Assembly (NCBI GenBank): GCA_910588595.1
Contig: CAJUQU010000060.1
Location: 7,472-16,828 of the forward strand
DNA: 9,357 nt
Origin: an uncultured Lachnospiraceae bacterium
GTDB lineage: Bacteria > Bacillota_A > Clostridia > Lachnospirales > Lachnospiraceae
Reading direction: 5' to 3'
The position numbers and the translations under genes are program-made. The notes under the pieces were generated by a model. That model was not told the origin of the DNA and did not search any database. It saw only the letters and a list, made by a program, of their open reading frames with translations. Of this stretch, positions 1-6,159 are shown in pieces. Position 1 is the first letter of the stretch. Every line of letters begins with the position of its first letter.

Positions 1-1880
1 TCACCACGGATCATGCGCGCTTTCGCATATGTGATCGTGAGGTCTTCCTTCGCACGGGTGATCCCCACATAGGCAAGACGCCGTTCCTCCTCAATATCTT
101 CCGGATCATCCGAAGTGATCGTCATGTAGCTTGGAAAGATCCCATCTTCAAGCCCCGACAGATACACACTCGAAAACTCAAGCCCCTTTGCGCTGTGCAG
201 CGTCATCAATAACACCCGGTTGTCATCCTTGTCCACCTTGTCTATGTCTGCCACCAGAGCCACTTCCTCCAGAAATCCTGAAAGCGTTGCCTCCTCACCA
301 AGCTCCTCGCACTCCAGCTCATAGCTTACGATCTTCGTGATCAGTTCGTCGATATTCTCAATCCTGTCCTGCGCATCCTCATCGTCAGATTCCTCGAGTT
401 CCTTCACATAGCCTGTTGTTTCAATAATATCAGTGATCAGATCTTCAAGAGTGCCACTTTGCATTTTCGTCCGGAACATCCTGATCATCGTCGCGAAGTC
501 CCTTAGTTTGTCTGCGGACTTGCTCTTCCCCAGCGCCGGGATCTGGTCCACCTGCTGCAGCGCCTCGTAAAAACTCAGTCCCATATGGTCTGCATAATCC
601 TGTACTTTGACGATACTCGCCGCACCGATTCCGCGCCTTGGCACATTGATGATACGTTTTACCGCCAGATCGTCCTTGCCGTTATCGATCGTCTTTAAGT
701 ATGCCAGGATATCCTTGATCTCCTTGCGCGCATAGAAGTTGACACCGCCCACCACATTGTAGGGAATGTTCAGCGCGATAAAGCTCTCCTCGAGAAGACG
801 TGACTGCGCATTTGTCCTGTACAGTACCGCGCAATCCCTGTAATCACTTATGATCTCACGCTTTTTACGTTTGATATCACCTGCTATGTATTCTGCCTCT
901 TCATATGCGGTATCAAAAGCCCTGAAATGAACCAGATTGCCGGCTCCCTTGTCCGTCCAGAGCGCTTTCGACTTCCTCCGTGTGTTATTTCCGATCACCG
1001 CGTTTGCGGAATCCAGAATGTTCTGGGTAGAACGATAATTCTGTTCCAGCTTGATCACAGTGGCATTGGGATAAACCTGTTCAAAATCGAGGATATTCCT
1101 GATATTGGCACCGCGGAACTTATATATGGACTGGTCGTCATCACCCACGACACAGAGATTTTTGTTGCGCTGTGCCAGAAGCCGTATCAGTTCAAACTGC
1201 GCTGTATTGGTATCCTGGTACTCATCAACCATGATATACTCAAAGCGGTTCTGATAATTCTCCAGCACCTCCGGACAACTCTTAAAAAGCTCCACTGTCT
1301 TCACGATCAGATCATCAAAATCAAGCGCGTTATTTTTTTTCAGGACAAGCTGGTATTCCGCGTACGCCGCCGCCATTTTCTTTTTGAGATAATCCCCTGC
1401 CGCAGTCAATCCATAATCTGTCGTCGACATCAGATTGTCCTTCGCAGAAGAGATCGCATTCAGGATCGTCTTTTCCTTGAGCTGTTTCGTGTCGATCTCG
1501 AGCTTTTTGCACACATCCTTCATAACGCTCTTGGTATCGTCAGTATCGTAGATGGTAAAACTGTTGTCATATCCCAGCCTGTCAATATGTCTCCTAAGGA
1601 TCCGCACACAGGTCGAGTGAAACGTGGATACCCAGATACTCTCCGCGCCATAACCCACAATACTATTGACCCTGTCACGCATCTCGCCCGCAGCCTTATT
1701 GGTGAACGTGATCGCCAGGATATTCCATGGATTCACCCCCACATTTTCGATCAGGTATGCGATGCGCCGTGTTAGAACACTTGTTTTTCCACTGCCGGCC
1801 CCTGCAAGGATAAGCACCGGGCCCTCCGTGGTAAAAACTCCCTTCTTCTGCTGTTCATTCAAAGTATCATAAAGACCCAT
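1..1880 (-). CDS. pcrA: ATP-dependent DNA helicase PcrA/UvrD/Rep family (3' end beyond the window)
   Basis: Superfamily 1A 3'-to-5' DNA helicase, acting in the cytoplasm in repair, replication restart and removal of recombinase from DNA. An uninterrupted frame of 626 codons runs from an ATG at 1880 to the left edge. Visible motifs in order: Q-motif LNEQQ (residues 7-11), Walker A AGAGSGKT (26-33), motif Ia ITFTNKAAGEM, Walker B/DExx box VDEYQD (218-223), motif III GDDDQSIYKFRGA, motif IV-like QNYRST, motif V TLHSAKGLEF, and motif VI VGITRAKE with arginine 609. PcrA proteins are about 740 residues, so roughly the last 110 residues (the flexible C-terminal tail) are missing. The start is supported by AAGGGG about 9 nt upstream and by a sigma-A promoter further up. 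PcrA fits a Firmicute better than UvrD or Rep, but the symbol rests on family resemblance. No frameshift or missing motif was seen. Confidence 0.96.
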   Translation of the reverse strand, partial: MGLYDTLNEQQKKGVFTTEGPVLILAGAGSGKTSVLTRRIAYLIENVGVNPWNILAITFTNKAAGEMRDRVNSIVGYGAESIWVSTFHSTCVRILRRHIDRLGYDNSFTIYDTDDTKSVMKDVCKKLEIDTKQLKEKTILNAISSAKDNLMSTTDYGLTAAGDYLKKKMAAAYAEYQLVLKKNNALDFDDLIVKTVELFKSCPEVLENYQNRFEYIMVDEYQDTNTAQFELIRLLAQRNKNLCVVGDDDQSIYKFRGANIRNILDFEQVYPNATVIKLEQNYRSTQNILDSANAVIGNNTRRKSKALWTDKGAGNLVHFRAFDTAYEEAEYIAGDIKRKKREIISDYRDCAVLYRTNAQSRLLEESFIALNIPYNVVGGVNFYARKEIKDILAYLKTIDNGKDDLAVKRIINVPRRGIGAASIVKVQDYADHMGLSFYEALQQVDQIPALGKSKSADKLRDFATMIRMFRTKMQSGTLEDLITDIIETTGYVKELEESDDEDAQDRIENIDELITKIVSYELECEELGEEATLSGFLEEVALVADIDKVDKDDNRVLLMTLHSAKGLEFSSVYLSGLEDGIFPSYMTITSDDPEDIEEERRLAYVGITRAKEDLTITYAKARMIRG

Positions 1881-1923
1881 TCTCTTATCCCCTTCTATCT
1901 TTTCTCATTGTCTAATATTATAG

Positions 1924-1952
1924 ATTATACCATTGAAATCATATCGTTTCAA
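1924..1952 (-). promoter_or_regulatory. Sigma-A promoter of pcrA, containing an inverted repeat
   Basis: On the minus strand there is TTGAAA (1947-1952), a 17-nt spacer and TATAAT (1924-1929), so transcription should start near 1917, about 37 nt before the helicase ATG. The -35 hexamer is one arm of an inverted repeat, ATTGAAA (1932-1938) and TTTCAAT (1947-1953) with 8 nt between, which could be an operator. The promoter is read directly from sequence; the operator role is inference. Confidence 0.8.
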
Positions 1953-2028
1953 TTATTTTATCAATTCCACACGCACCGTTATCCCGCCCGATGCATATGA
2001 TAATCAAAACAGCATCAAAGGGATTATT

Positions 2029-3054
2029 ATGAGAAAAATCAAACCACTTTCCATACTTTTGGCAGCCGTCCTGGCGATCTCTACACTTGCCACTGGCTGT
2101 GACAGAAAATCTGTTCCCGATGCCTCTGCAAAAAAAGTGATCCTGAACGAGGTCGCACACTCTATCTTCTATGCACCGATGTATGTTGCTATCGAGGAAG
2201 GATATTTTGCAGACGAGGGGATCAACCTCGAACTGGTGACTGGATATGGCGCAGACAAGACCATGACCGCACTGCTCACAGGCGAGGCAGATATCGGCTT
2301 TATGGGCAGCGAAGCATCCGTGTATACCTATCTGCAGGGAGCCCAGGACTATGCGGTAAACTTTGCACAGCTTACCCAGCGCGCCGGAAATTTCCTTGTG
2401 AGCAGAACTCCCATTGACAACTTTAACTGGAATATGATAAAGGGAACTTATGTACTTGGCGGACGTAAAGGCGGCATGCCGCAGATGGTCTTTGAATACA
2501 TACTCAAAATGAACCAGATCGATCCCGAGACAGACCTCACCATTGACACAAGTATCGATTTTGGTTCCACCGCAGCCGCATTTGCCGGCGCCAAAGAAGG
2601 CGATGCCGGATACGCGGACTTTACAGTAGAGTTTGAGCCCCATGCCACATCCCTTGAAACACAGCAGAAAGGCTACATCGTCGCCTCACTCGGCGTGGAT
2701 TCCGGGTATGTACCCTACACTGCATTCAGTGCCAGAAAGAGCTATATCGAGGAGAATCCCGAAACGCTGCTCGCCTTCACAAAAGCACTCCAGAAAGGTA
2801 TGGACTATGTGGCAGATCACTCAGCAGAAGAAATAGCATCCGTTATTAAACCGCAATTTCCCGAGACGGAGCTTGATACCATCACCACGATCGTAACCCG
2901 CTATCAGACACAGGACACATGGAAAAAAGATCTGATCTACACGGAGGATAGCTTTCAGCTGCTGCAGAATATCCTCATGGAAGCGGGTGAACTTGAAGAG
3001 TATGTTCCATACAAGGACCTGGTAAATAATACATTCGCCGAGCAGGTAAAATAG
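2029..3054 (+). CDS. ABC transporter substrate-binding lipoprotein, nitrate/sulfonate/taurine (SsuA/TauA, NMT1-like) class
   Basis: Extracytoplasmic binding protein, lipid-anchored to the outer face of the membrane, expected to deliver a small molecule to an ABC importer. The 341-residue product starts at ATG 2029, with AAAGGGAT just upstream. Codons further upstream are in frame but precede the signal peptide and have no binding site. The signal peptide (1-23) has a charged start MRKIK, a hydrophobic core and a lipobox ATGC ending at Cys24. The mature part has family features: HSIFYAPMYVAIEEGYF (44-60), DEGINLELV (62-70), LLTGEADIGFMG (82-93), and a second-lobe GRKGGMPQMVFEYIL segment (145-159). 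The THI5-type cysteine cluster is absent, so I do not call it a pyrimidine synthase. Substrate cannot be read from sequence; aliphatic sulfonate, taurine, nitrate and thiamine-precursor binders share this fold. No permease or ATPase gene lies next to it: pcrA diverges upstream and a terminator follows directly. Confidence 0.9.
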   Translation: MRKIKPLSILLAAVLAISTLATGCDRKSVPDASAKKVILNEVAHSIFYAPMYVAIEEGYFADEGINLELVTGYGADKTMTALLTGEADIGFMGSEASVYTYLQGAQDYAVNFAQLTQRAGNFLVSRTPIDNFNWNMIKGTYVLGGRKGGMPQMVFEYILKMNQIDPETDLTIDTSIDFGSTAAAFAGAKEGDAGYADFTVEFEPHATSLETQQKGYIVASLGVDSGYVPYTAFSARKSYIEENPETLLAFTKALQKGMDYVADHSAEEIASVIKPQFPETELDTITTIVTRYQTQDTWKKDLIYTEDSFQLLQNILMEAGELEEYVPYKDLVNNTFAEQVK

Positions 3055-3072
3055 ATAACGATTCGTGTGCAT

Positions 3073-3105
3073 GATAAAAGGACAGAATGGATCTGTCCTT
3101 TTATC
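3073..3105. terminator. Bidirectional intrinsic terminator between the binding-protein and L,D-transpeptidase genes
   Basis: A perfect 13-bp inverted repeat, GATAAAAGGACAG (3073-3085) and CTGTCCTTTTATC (3093-3105), encloses a 7-nt loop. The A-run and T-run at the stem ends allow termination in both directions. It begins 18 nt after the binding-protein stop and abuts the stop codon of the convergent L,D-transpeptidase gene (3106-3108). Confidence 0.88.
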
Positions 3106-3996
3106 CTATATCACATATAGCGTCATGTTCTTCTCTGTCCTGACTCCCAGCTCACCGATGCCGCGCACAGATATATTGTAAACTCCCTGCTGGTTCAGAT
3201 CATATTTTCCAGAGATATCGATGACGTACTCCCCTAAATCATATGCTTCCCCTGCTGCGTCGATCAACCCGATCGCATTATAGATATCTCCCTGAGAAGC
3301 ACCGACCGGCAGCATCAGCACCCCATCTGCCTCGACAGAACCTGTCAGATACAGTGTCGGCCTTACCTGATTCCATGGATTCATACTGTTTGTGTCTGTA
3401 GGATCCCACATTCTCATCGGATTCTCTGCTGCAAGCTTCACTTCCTCCGGTTTACCCAAAGGACCCGGATCCTCCGCATCGTCATACACGATCACCTCTG
3501 TGCCTGCCGCACAGTTCTCGTAAATCCACTTCGCATCCGCACAGGCAAGCCTTACGCAGCCAAGCGATGCAGCTTCCCCCAACAGATTGAACTGCTCCCA
3601 CTCCATGTTTCCGGCATTTTTGGTATAGTAGGGTACAGAGTGGAACATGATCCCCCTGTTGAACCGGACCGCATACTGTCCGTAGGAACCATCCACCATC
3701 AGTCTCCATTGATAATAATTACTTGTCTTAAATGTCCCCAGAGGCGTCTCATGCCCTTCGCGTCCGCAAGAGCAGACAAATGCCTTGACAGGCACCGTAA
3801 ACGCACCGTCCGCATCCTTTTCGTACACAGTCACACAATTCGCTGCACGATTCACCCTGATCGAATAAACAGGTTTTGTCTCCTCTGCATTTGCTGTCAA
3901 TGTGCAGCTATGCATCATCATGCCCAGACACATACACACGGCAATGCAAAATACAGCAGCTTTCCTAATATAATAAAATACAGAATTTCCCCTCAC
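3106..3996 (-). CDS. Secreted L,D-transpeptidase (YkuD domain) with C-terminal Ig-like domain
   Basis: Cell-wall enzyme expected to cross-link or modify peptidoglycan stems through meso-diaminopimelate, outside the membrane. The 296-residue product begins with a signal peptide or membrane anchor (about residues 8-36, core AAVFCIAVCMCLGMMM). The YkuD domain spans about 43-171: the TPLGTF motif is at 84-89, the first catalytic-region histidine is His119 (MFHS), and the nucleophile region is ASLGCVRL with Cys147 and Arg149. The classical SHGC is SLGC here, a variant I believe is common in Firmicutes. Residues about 215-296 look like a beta-rich Ig-like/DUF5011 domain (SGKYDLNQQGVYNISVRG), perhaps for wall binding. 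The start is GTG at 3996, chosen because AGGAGG lies 9 nt upstream (4006-4011). It is monocistronic, between a strong promoter and a bidirectional terminator. Whether it makes 3-3 cross-links or has another transpeptidase role is not known. Confidence 0.92.
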   Translation of the reverse strand: MRGNSVFYYIRKAAVFCIAVCMCLGMMMHSCTLTANAEETKPVYSIRVNRAANCVTVYEKDADGAFTVPVKAFVCSCGREGHETPLGTFKTSNYYQWRLMVDGSYGQYAVRFNRGIMFHSVPYYTKNAGNMEWEQFNLLGEAASLGCVRLACADAKWIYENCAAGTEVIVYDDAEDPGPLGKPEEVKLAAENPMRMWDPTDTNSMNPWNQVRPTLYLTGSVEADGVLMLPVGASQGDIYNAIGLIDAAGEAYDLGEYVIDISGKYDLNQQGVYNISVRGIGELGVRTEKNMTLYVI

Positions 3997-4047
3997 AAAT
4001 ATTATCCTCCTAAAATTTTATTACACACCTACTTACTCGGTTTAGAC

Positions 4048-4076
4048 ATAATACAACATTTTTCCATATTTTGCAA
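4048..4076 (-). promoter_or_regulatory. Sigma-A promoter of the L,D-transpeptidase gene
   Basis: The minus strand reads TTGCAA (4071-4076), a 17-nt spacer and TATTAT (4048-4053). The predicted start is near 4041, giving a leader of about 45 nt before the GTG start. The -35 box touches the terminator of the upstream gene, so this gene is probably transcribed separately. Confidence 0.75.
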
Positions 4077-4077
4077 C

Positions 4078-4104
4078 AAAAAACACCCTAAATGGGTGTT
4101 TTTT
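4078..4104. terminator. Intrinsic terminator after the 125-residue hypothetical gene
   Basis: An 11-bp stem, AAAAAACACCC (4078-4088) with GGGTGTTTTTT (4094-4104), encloses a 5-nt loop and carries T-runs on both strands. It lies 11 nt beyond the stop of the minus-strand gene 4115-4492 and insulates it from the L,D-transpeptidase promoter. In the other direction it would only stop antisense transcription. Confidence 0.85.
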
Positions 4105-4114
4105 AAGGATTTTT

Positions 4115-4492
4115 TTATAAAAATGGCGTAAATCCTGCTCCGCCAAGCTGATCTCTCAGCCGATTCTGCAGCCCCATCATTCCAATGGTATCGTTCAGAT
4201 AAGACGCATAATCGTTCTGTCTGCCCTCGTGCTTCTGTGAAAGCATACTTTCCTGTATGCTGAGCATCTCGGCAAAATCTCCGCTTGCCGTGCTCTTTGG
4301 CGCATCCAGTTCGCCATAATCTTTGACGTACAGATCTTCTTTTTCCTCGGAAGCAAGCACAAGCGGCTTTCCGGAACGCCCGTTATTCTGTCCGATCTTC
4401 TGTATGGCATTCATACTGTAAGGATTGCCATGTATCGAAGAGATCCTATAACCGCCAAAACCCGAAAATCCTGCGATCGCTGATATCCCCAT
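4115..4492 (-). CDS. Conserved-looking hypothetical protein, 125 residues, family not recognised
   Basis: I do not recognise this protein. It starts at ATG 4492 because AAAGGAGG (4499-4506) lies 6 nt upstream; a GTG six codons earlier overlaps that site and is rejected. The product is 125 residues with no cysteine and no tryptophan. The N-terminus is rich in Gly, Ser, Ile and Phe (MGISAIAGFSGFGGYRISS), followed by a polar, charged middle (about 47-65), a probable helical stretch (about 72-112) and a Gly-rich tail ending GGAGFTPFL. There is no clear signal peptide and no long membrane segment. A consensus promoter, strong binding site and dedicated terminator argue that it is a real, well-expressed gene. 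The composition recalls structural or exported proteins, but that is only an impression. Neighbours (L,D-transpeptidase, DUF1836 protein) do not reveal a function. Confidence 0.8.
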   Translation of the reverse strand: MGISAIAGFSGFGGYRISSIHGNPYSMNAIQKIGQNNGRSGKPLVLASEEKEDLYVKDYGELDAPKSTASGDFAEMLSIQESMLSQKHEGRQNDYASYLNDTIGMMGLQNRLRDQLGGAGFTPFL

Positions 4493-4520
4493 AGAATACC
4501 TCCTTTCCACCTACCTTACT

Positions 4521-4549
4521 ATTATAAATCTATTGTCTGATAATTTCAA
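4521..4549 (-). promoter_or_regulatory. Consensus sigma-A promoter of the 125-residue hypothetical gene
   Basis: The minus strand reads TTGAAA (4544-4549), a 17-nt spacer and a perfect TATAAT (4521-4526). The predicted start is near 4514, about 22 nt before the ATG, so the leader holds little more than the ribosome binding site. Confidence 0.82.
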
Positions 4550-4574
4550 GATATTGTGGTATTTTTCGATCAAT

Positions 4575-5219
4575 TTATTCTTTTTTCATATCGCCCGGCT
4601 TCCGATCAGCCTTTTGATAACTGCCCTCCTTGATCTCGTCAATCAATTTTTCGATCAGCTGCTTTTTCATATATACGTCAAAACTCAGAAAGCAGATAAA
4701 CGAAAACAGCTTTAAAAATTCCCTCTGATCCTCCGGGGCATCCTCAAAAGTCCCCATCGCACGCTCATACTCCTCCATGACATGCTGCTTGAGCGCCTCG
4801 ATCTGATCATATCCCACTTGAAAAACCTCTTCGTAGACGGACTGGATATCAAACTCCCCGTCCTTGTGAAAAAACTTTTCTGTGATGGGTCCTAGCAATG
4901 TCTGAATATCGCTGATTGACAGGATTCCCTTGTAATAATAAATGAAGATCAGGACCAGGATATGCTCTCTCGAATATTTTTTTCTGACCGGGGGCGGCAG
5001 GAGATCATTCTTTGCGTAATTGTTGATCATGGTTTTTGTCATGATCTTATCATCTCCCGGATATCTGGTAGTCTTTCGAAAATTTTTATCCATAAACGTC
5101 GTCACCTGATCCATATACAGGTCTATATTGGGAATGTCTGAAGACTTCACATAGCTGATCCTGTCAAAGCTCTCCATGATGCTGTTCAATAAATCTTTCG
5201 TGTTTATATGCATATGCAT
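4575..5219 (-). CDS. DUF1836 domain protein, putative MerR-like DNA-binding regulator
   Basis: The 214-residue product belongs to the DUF1836 family of Firmicutes, whose function is not established. The diagnostic region is residues 28-110: DIPNIDLYMDQVTTFMD, then IMTKTMINNYAKNDLLPPP (59-77) and KKYSREHILVLIFIYYYKGI (80-99), followed by SISDIQTLL. The TKTMINNYAK part followed by PPP and KKYS resembles the helix-turn-helix and wing of MerR-type regulators, so a DNA-binding role is likely but inferred. The C-terminal half is helical and acidic, ending in a charged tail. Start choice is uncertain: ATG 5219 has AAAGG 7 nt upstream (5227-5231), while ATG 5234 would add five residues (MKGMV) with a weaker site. 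The gene is divergent from yerC, and no obvious terminator follows, so some read-through into the 125-residue gene is possible. Confidence 0.88.
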   Translation of the reverse strand: MHMHINTKDLLNSIMESFDRISYVKSSDIPNIDLYMDQVTTFMDKNFRKTTRYPGDDKIMTKTMINNYAKNDLLPPPVRKKYSREHILVLIFIYYYKGILSISDIQTLLGPITEKFFHKDGEFDIQSVYEEVFQVGYDQIEALKQHVMEEYERAMGTFEDAPEDQREFLKLFSFICFLSFDVYMKKQLIEKLIDEIKEGSYQKADRKPGDMKKE

Positions 5220-5294
5220 TACCATGCCTTTCATTTATAATCTAATCTCGTCTGTACACCAGCCATATTGTTTTCTGTATACATCAGCACTTAC

Positions 5295-5323
5295 ATTATA
5301 TAGTATTCAAAACTACTTATCAA
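5295..5323 (-). promoter_or_regulatory. Sigma-A promoter of the DUF1836 gene
   Basis: The minus strand reads TTGATA (5318-5323), a 17-nt spacer and TATAAT (5295-5300). Transcription should begin near 5288, giving a leader of about 70 nt. The -35 box lies 25 bp from the -35 box of the divergent yerC promoter, so one bound regulator could influence both. Confidence 0.8.
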
Positions 5324-5348
5324 GACTATTGATTGATTTTATGAACGC

Positions 5349-5377
5349 TTTACAGTTTCCCCCAAATGTGTTAAAAT
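5349..5377 (+). promoter_or_regulatory. Sigma-A promoter of yerC
   Basis: The plus strand reads TTTACA (5349-5354), a 17-nt spacer and TAAAAT (5372-5377). The predicted start is near 5384, leaving a leader of about 70 nt. The start point falls at the edge of a palindrome (5386-5401), and the same TTTACAG half-site recurs over the -35 box (5349-5355). Confidence 0.75.
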
Positions 5378-5385
5378 ATTTTTAA

Positions 5386-5401
5386 CTGTAAAACTTTACA
5401 G
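5386..5401. promoter_or_regulatory. Palindromic operator candidate at the yerC transcription start
   Basis: CTGTAAA (5386-5392) and TTTACAG (5395-5401) form a perfect 7-bp inverted repeat with a 2-bp centre. A third copy of the half-site, TTTACAG, lies at 5349-5355 over the -35 box. The position just downstream of the predicted start is typical of repressor sites. Autoregulation by the TrpR-like YerC, or control by another factor, is inference. Confidence 0.5.
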
Positions 5402-5454
5402 CGTTAAAGTTAAATTCATCAGAATATCCATTCAGTGGGAGGTAGGACCAAAAT

Positions 5455-5760
5455 ATGAATAATAAAATAAAAACGGATGCAGTGGACCATCTAGTCGATG
5501 CATTGCTCTGTCTTGAAACCAAGGAGGAAAGCTACAATTTTCTTGAGGATCTGTGTACTGTCAACGAACTGCTATCCCTCTCCCAGCGTTTTGAAGTCGC
5601 CACTATGCTCCGCGACCGCAAAACATATCTCGAGATCGCAGAAAAAACAGGTGCTTCTACAGCAACCATCAGCCGTGTCAACCGCTCCTTAAATTACGGC
5701 AGTGATGGTTACGAACTGATTTTTGAGCGGCTTGCAGCCAAACAAACTCCCAGCGAGTAG
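5455..5760 (+). CDS. yerC: YerC/YecD family TrpR-related transcriptional regulator
   Basis: Small cytoplasmic DNA-binding protein of 101 residues, related to the tryptophan repressor TrpR (Trp_repressor family). The visible core is helical: an N-terminal segment (VDHLVDALLCLETKEES), then EDLCTVNELLSLSQRFEVATML (31-52) and the helix-turn-helix TYLEIAEKTGASTATISRVNRSL (57-79). The length matches the YerC family, which is usually about 95-105 residues. Whether it binds tryptophan or another amino acid is unknown; family members are annotated only by resemblance. ATG 5455 is supported by GGGAGG (5437-5442) and TAGGA (5443-5447) upstream. The gene is divergent from the DUF1836 gene and followed by a weak hairpin before the cold-shock gene. 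A palindrome at its own transcription start suggests self-regulation. In Bacillus, as I recall, yerC also lies near pcrA, which sits about 3.6 kb away here. Confidence 0.92.
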   Translation: MNNKIKTDAVDHLVDALLCLETKEESYNFLEDLCTVNELLSLSQRFEVATMLRDRKTYLEIAEKTGASTATISRVNRSLNYGSDGYELIFERLAAKQTPSE

Positions 5761-5776
5761 GGACACCCCATCTTCC

Positions 5777-5804
5777 AAAGAGATCTCATAATCTCTTTAC
5801 TTTT
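5777..5804 (+). terminator. Probable intrinsic terminator after yerC
   Basis: AAAGAGAT (5777-5784) pairs with ATCTCTTT (5791-5798) across a 6-nt loop and is followed by ACTTTT. The stem is short and AT-rich with an interrupted T-run, so termination may be only partial, with some read-through into the cold-shock gene. Confidence 0.5.
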
Positions 5805-5894
5805 ACGTTGTGCTGTGATATCATATTAATGCCGCATCGGACATATCATTTTGAGGTTCCGGTAGGCTATCTAATTATTCATGGAGGTTTTATT

Positions 5895-6095
5895 ATGAAC
5901 AAAGGTACAGTAAAATGGTTTAACAACCAAAAGGGATATGGCTTTATCTCTGACGAGGCGGGCAATGATGTCTTCGTACATTACACCGGGCTTTTGATGG
6001 ACGGCTTCAAATCCCTCGATGAAGGCGCTGACGTGGAGTTTGAGATCATAAACGGTGAAAAGGGACCACAGGCTGTGAACGTGACCAGATTATAA
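5895..6095 (+). CDS. Cold-shock protein, CspA family
   Basis: Single-stranded nucleic acid binding protein that acts as an RNA chaperone and transcription antiterminator. The 66-residue product is one cold-shock domain of standard length. RNP1 is KGYGFI (13-18) and RNP2 is VFVHY (26-30); the start MNKGTVKWFN and the end GPQAVNVTRL are typical. ATG 5895 is chosen because GGAGGT (5883-5888) lies 6 nt upstream; earlier in-frame ATGs lack a site and would add sequence foreign to the family. The 134 nt between yerC and this gene contain a possible weak promoter (TTTACG at 5802-5807, TATTAA at 5824-5829) and a leader of at least 60 nt. Csp leaders often act in temperature control, but I see no definite structure here. 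A strong hairpin terminator follows. Confidence 0.96.
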   Translation: MNKGTVKWFNNQKGYGFISDEAGNDVFVHYTGLLMDGFKSLDEGADVEFEIINGEKGPQAVNVTRL

Positions 6096-6105
6096 CATTG
6101 TTGAT

Positions 6106-6140
6106 AAAAGCTTCGTGACAAACATCACGAAGCTTTTCTT
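6106..6140. terminator. Strong bidirectional terminator between csp and hisA
   Basis: A perfect 13-bp stem, AAAAGCTTCGTGA (6106-6118) with TCACGAAGCTTTT (6125-6137), has a 6-nt loop, and TTTTCTT closes the plus-strand side. It lies 10 nt past the csp stop and 19 nt past the hisA stop, so it ends both convergent transcripts. Confidence 0.92.
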
Positions 6141-6159
6141 GAACATGACCGAAATCATC

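Noticed and set aside
927..1775. Long open frame on the plus strand (282 codons) opposite the helicase gene
   Set aside because: It lies wholly antisense to unmistakable PcrA motifs, has no ribosome binding site, and its product is a low-complexity Ile/His/Arg-rich sequence without recognisable domains.
1933..2028. Longer start for the binding lipoprotein (32 extra residues)
   Set aside because: It would bury the signal peptide, lacks a ribosome binding site and overlaps the pcrA promoter.
1939..2643. Open frame of 234 codons on the minus strand opposite the binding-protein gene
   Set aside because: It is antisense to a protein with clear lipobox and family motifs and shows no start signal or familiar domain.
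5801..5894. Cold-shock thermosensor leader or definite csp promoter
   Set aside because: The -35/-10 matches are only about 4 of 6 each and no clear alternative structure could be drawn by eye.
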